Shown here one piece after another: positions 14,218 to 16,453 of a stretch of 16,453 bases of DNA. The first letter of the stretch is position 1. Each line of letters begins with the position of its first letter. The translations under genes and the position numbers were made by a program. The stretch lies in the NCBI GenBank assembly GCA_019243075.1, contig JAFAUV010000181.1:1-16453 (forward strand), given 5' to 3'. The notes beneath the pieces were generated by a model. That model had not been told where the DNA came from. It was given only the letters and a program-made list of their open reading frames with translations, and did no database searches. This DNA comes from Bradyrhizobium sp. (GTDB lineage Bacteria; Pseudomonadota; Alphaproteobacteria; Rhizobiales; Xanthobacteraceae).

Positions 14218-14582
14218 GGCGGCTGTTCCCTATTTCGTCAACGGCGCTTTTGAAAACGAAATGCAATGGCGCGATCAGTTCGGCGCCTAGCGCCGAACAA
14301 TACCCATTGGTCGCTTCCGAATGGAACGCGACACCAACCAATGGTTGCACGGGCCGCTACACCCGCTGTGGCCCTGTCGCTGATGAAATAGCTGGAAAAG
14401 CTGCATGTCGGGCTTGTCGGCTGGGGCATCGAATCGTCCTACGGCAGGCTTTTCAAGGATCATATCACTTGGACCTCACGGATTATGCGACGTTCATGGA
14501 CTGTTCAAGGACACCCAGCGACTCTAGCGGCGGCAAACTCCTGGCCAATTACAAACTCCTGGCCAATTATCCGAACGATTGA
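14218..14582 (+). pseudogene. Decayed 3' end of a GH5 glycoside hydrolase gene
   Basis: Compared with the intact copy downstream, this is the last third of the same gene, read in changing frames: PYFVNGAFENEMQWRDQFGA; a one-base insertion (about 14288) then SAEQYPLVASEWNATPTNGC; a second shift then a segment with LSLMK, a TAG in place of Tyr, and LEKLHVGLVGWGIESSYGR; a third shift then LTDYATFMDCSRTPSDSSGG and KLLANY twice before PND and stop. The nucleophile region SEWNATPTNG is still readable. The doubled KLLANY is an 18-base tandem duplication (about 14535-14570). The 5' two thirds are gone, replaced by the prpD/tautomerase remnants. Not functional. Confidence 0.85.
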
Positions 14583-14602
14583 GCAACGGAAGGAAGTTAT
14601 GA
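14556..14602 (+). repeat. 47-base junction repeat, copy 1
   Basis: Identical to 15637-15683, 1081 bases downstream. It spans the last codons (LLANYPND), the TGA stop, the ribosome binding site GGAAGGAAG and the ATG of the next GH5 gene. It marks the unit boundary of the tandem array and is more conserved than the adjoining coding sequence. Confidence 0.9.
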
Positions 14603-15663
14603 GGCGTCACCTGGTCTGCCTAACGATCGTACTCACTGCTTTGTGTAGCGCATCTCAGTCTGATGCAGATTCAGCCCAGGACATAACGATCCAGGGCAAG
14701 ACGTTCTACAAAGACGGCAAGCCGTGGCTGCCAAAAGGCATTCAGATCGAGGGCCTCAATAGGCCGCTTGATAATTATGAATCGGCAGCCGGGCCGGCCT
14801 ACGCAAAACAAGGAAGGGCGTGGTATGGCCCTGCCGAACTGAATGCGATCAAGGATATTTTCAGGGCTGACGTGATTCGCTTTCAGGTCAGCCAGCCCGG
14901 CCTTGATCCGCAATCCCCCATCTATAGGCCGGCCTATGTGTCCGAGCTGCTCGATGCCTTCAGGCTGGCGCGATCCCGTGGCTTTGTCGTCATCGTCTCG
15001 GTGGATGCGCAGTCGGAGAACGGGATTCCCAACCTGCCCGGCATGCCGAACGACAGCACGGTTCGCGCGTGGCAAACCCTTGCGCCGCAGCTCGCCAAAG
15101 ATCATGGAATCATGCTCGAATTGTTCAACGAGCCTGCTTTGTCGAGCAATCCGCAAAGCCAGAGCCAATGGGCGCAATCGACGCAGGCAGTTATTGATGC
15201 CGTACGCAACAAAGGGGCGACCAATATTCTGTTGGTCGATGGCTTGTTGTATGGGCGTTCCACCAACGGTCTATTTCGGTTGGTGCACGACACCATCTCC
15301 AATCGCCTGGCACTGGCCGTGCATCCATATTTGAGCAAAGGCGGTTTCGTCACCGAAAAACAATGGAACGACCAATTCGGCGCCAGCGCTCATGAATATC
15401 CGATGATCGCCACTGAGTGGAACGCGACACCGACCAACGGATGCATTGGACCCGATACACCTTCCGTCGCGGGCTCACTCATGCGTTATTTGGAATCCTT
15501 GCACATCGGGCTGATCGGATGGGCCATCGATTCCAAATATGGAAAACTGGTCAAGGACCACACGAGCTTTCAACCGACCGATTATTCCACTTTTGCCGAC
15601 TGCTCCAAAACGCCAAGCGTCTCAGGCGGCGGCAAGCTCCTGGCCAATTATCCGAACGATTGA
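14599..15663 (+). CDS. Secreted GH5-type cellulase-family glycoside hydrolase
   Basis: A 354-residue retaining glycosidase of GH5 type. Residues 1-25 are a signal peptide (MRRHLVCLTIVLTALCSA, cleavage probably near DADSA), so the enzyme is exported. The mature domain has FYKDGKPWLPKG, R94 in VIRFQ, and the acid/base E178 in LELFNEP. H242 and Y244 lie in AVHPY, the nucleophile is E273 in ATEWNATPTNG, and W308 is in GWAID. Family substrates are beta-1,4-glucans or mannans; the exact one is unknown. The ATG at 14599 follows GGAAGGAAG; the longer frame from 14485 runs through the upstream pseudogene and is rejected. It starts 16 bases after the decayed copy's stop and is followed 16 bases after its own stop by another paralogue. 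Base composition is poorer in GC than the window average, suggesting acquisition by transfer. Confidence 0.87.
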   Translation: MRRHLVCLTIVLTALCSASQSDADSAQDITIQGKTFYKDGKPWLPKGIQIEGLNRPLDNYESAAGPAYAKQGRAWYGPAELNAIKDIFRADVIRFQVSQPGLDPQSPIYRPAYVSELLDAFRLARSRGFVVIVSVDAQSENGIPNLPGMPNDSTVRAWQTLAPQLAKDHGIMLELFNEPALSSNPQSQSQWAQSTQAVIDAVRNKGATNILLVDGLLYGRSTNGLFRLVHDTISNRLALAVHPYLSKGGFVTEKQWNDQFGASAHEYPMIATEWNATPTNGCIGPDTPSVAGSLMRYLESLHIGLIGWAIDSKYGKLVKDHTSFQPTDYSTFADCSKTPSVSGGGKLLANYPND

Positions 15664-15683
15664 GCAACGGAAGGAAGTTATGA
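15637..15683 (+). repeat. 47-base junction repeat, copy 2
   Basis: Identical to 14556-14602 over the C-terminal codons, stop, 16-base spacer with ribosome binding site, and the start of the next gene. The flanking coding regions on both sides differ between copies. Confidence 0.9.
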
Positions 15684-16453
15684 AACGTCACCTAATCTGC
15701 CTCATGATGGGAGTCGCTGCTTTATGTAGCGGATTTCAGTCTTATGCAGATGCAGCCCAAAACATAACGATCCAAGGAAAAACTTTTTACAAGGACGGTG
15801 CGCCCTGGCTTCCCAAGGGGATCAAGGTCGAGGGATTTAACGAGCCGGCCGGCTTACGCGCCAAGAGCAAGGCCGCCACGGAAGCCCGAAATGATTGGAA
15901 TGCCAAAGAAAGGGATGCAATCAAACACGTGTTCGGTGCGGATACCATTCGCTTTGCGGTCAGCCAGCCGGGCCTCGACCCTCAATCGCCGATCTACGAT
16001 CCAGCCTATCTCGATGAGTTGCTGGCCGCATTCAAAGAGGCGCGAGCAGCCGGATTCGTCGTCATTCCTTCCATGGATGCGCAAGGCGAAAATGGCATCG
16101 AGGGATTGCCCTGCATGCCCAACGACAGCACAGTTCGAGCATGGAAAAAGCTCGCGCCCTCCCTGGCCGGTGACCCCGGGGTCATGTTCGAACTGTTCGA
16201 CGAACCATGCAAGACGATGAAGCCCGAAGACAAAGCGGAATGGACGAATGACACGCAAGCAGTGGTCAACGCGGTACGGGCCACGGGTGCAGAAAATATC
16301 CTGCTGATCGACGGGCTGCATTATGCGCGGTCGACCTCAGGCTTGTTCCCGCTAATCCACGACACGATGCCACACCGAATGGCTCTCGCTGTTCATCCCT
16401 ACCTGAGCAAGGATTGGTTTGTGAATGAGAAGCAGTGGCAGCGAGAGTTTGGT
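15680..16453 (+). CDS. GH5-type glycoside hydrolase paralogue, 5' part (runs off window)
   Basis: Open from the ATG at 15680 to the right edge, 258 codons without a stop; about 95 residues would remain if the length matches the upstream copy. It has a signal peptide (MKRHLICLMMGVAALCSG, cleavage near YADAA), then ITIQGKTFYKDG, R91 in TIRF, SQPGLDPQSPIY, PNDSTVRAW and AVHPYLSK (H239, Y241). The acid/base motif is FELFDEP (D174, E175), where the upstream copy and nearly all GH5 enzymes have NEP. That Asn normally contacts the sugar 2-hydroxyl, so specificity or activity may differ. Same ribosome binding site and spacing as the upstream paralogue, so the two are probably cotranscribed and translationally coupled. 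The nucleophile region lies outside the window. Confidence 0.85.
   Translation, partial: MKRHLICLMMGVAALCSGFQSYADAAQNITIQGKTFYKDGAPWLPKGIKVEGFNEPAGLRAKSKAATEARNDWNAKERDAIKHVFGADTIRFAVSQPGLDPQSPIYDPAYLDELLAAFKEARAAGFVVIPSMDAQGENGIEGLPCMPNDSTVRAWKKLAPSLAGDPGVMFELFDEPCKTMKPEDKAEWTNDTQAVVNAVRATGAENILLIDGLHYARSTSGLFPLIHDTMPHRMALAVHPYLSKDWFVNEKQWQREFG

Noticed and set aside
14485..14598. Longer N-terminus for the complete GH5 gene
   Set aside because: The added codons are an out-of-frame reading of the upstream pseudogene tail, and the ATG at 14599 has both a ribosome site and a signal peptide.
1..16453. CRISPR arrays, insertion sequences, integrases, toxin-antitoxin or defence genes
   Set aside because: No regularly spaced repeats, transposase or integrase motifs, or recognised defence domains were seen on either strand.

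Overview
The window looks like chromosomal DNA of a high-GC alphaproteobacterium, most likely Bradyrhizobium or a close relative. I infer this from two tandem phasins with a PhaR-like site, a large soluble PAS histidine kinase of PdhS type, a histidine tRNA with no G-1 and with A73, and the density of catabolic dehydrogenases. No database search was possible, so this is pattern recognition.

Left part (1-4231): a small catabolic cluster. On the minus strand a GntR/FCD regulator, an aldehyde dehydrogenase and the start of an MFS transporter look like one operon (gntR-aldh-mfs). An alpha/beta-hydrolase runs divergently from the regulator and converges, with overlapping stop codons, on a classical SDR dehydrogenase. 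The hydrolase carries Gly where the catalytic Ser should be.

Middle (4283-9550): core-type genes. These are a possible small membrane protein, a 1036-residue multi-PAS cytoplasmic histidine kinase (minus), two phasins (plus) with a strong terminator after the second, and a tRNA-His(GTG).

Right part (9551-16453): an accessory-looking stretch immediately 3' of the tRNA. A LysR regulator is divergent from an SDR / alpha/beta-hydrolase / SDR operon, all apparently intact. The operon then runs into a gene graveyard (about 13239-14582): a truncated DUF427 gene, an MmgE/PrpD middle fragment fused in frame to a 4-oxalocrotonate-tautomerase-like fragment, and the decayed 3' end of a glycoside hydrolase family 5 (GH5) gene. 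The window ends in a tandem array of secreted GH5 genes: the decayed copy, one complete copy, and one cut by the window edge. They are separated by an identical 47-base junction while the coding sequences have diverged. GC falls visibly in this last part.

No transposase, integrase, CRISPR array or recognisable defence system is present. The least ordinary items are the serine-less hydrolase, the GH5 tandem array with its conserved junction and altered NEP motif, the chimeric prpD-tautomerase frame, and the phasin operator.
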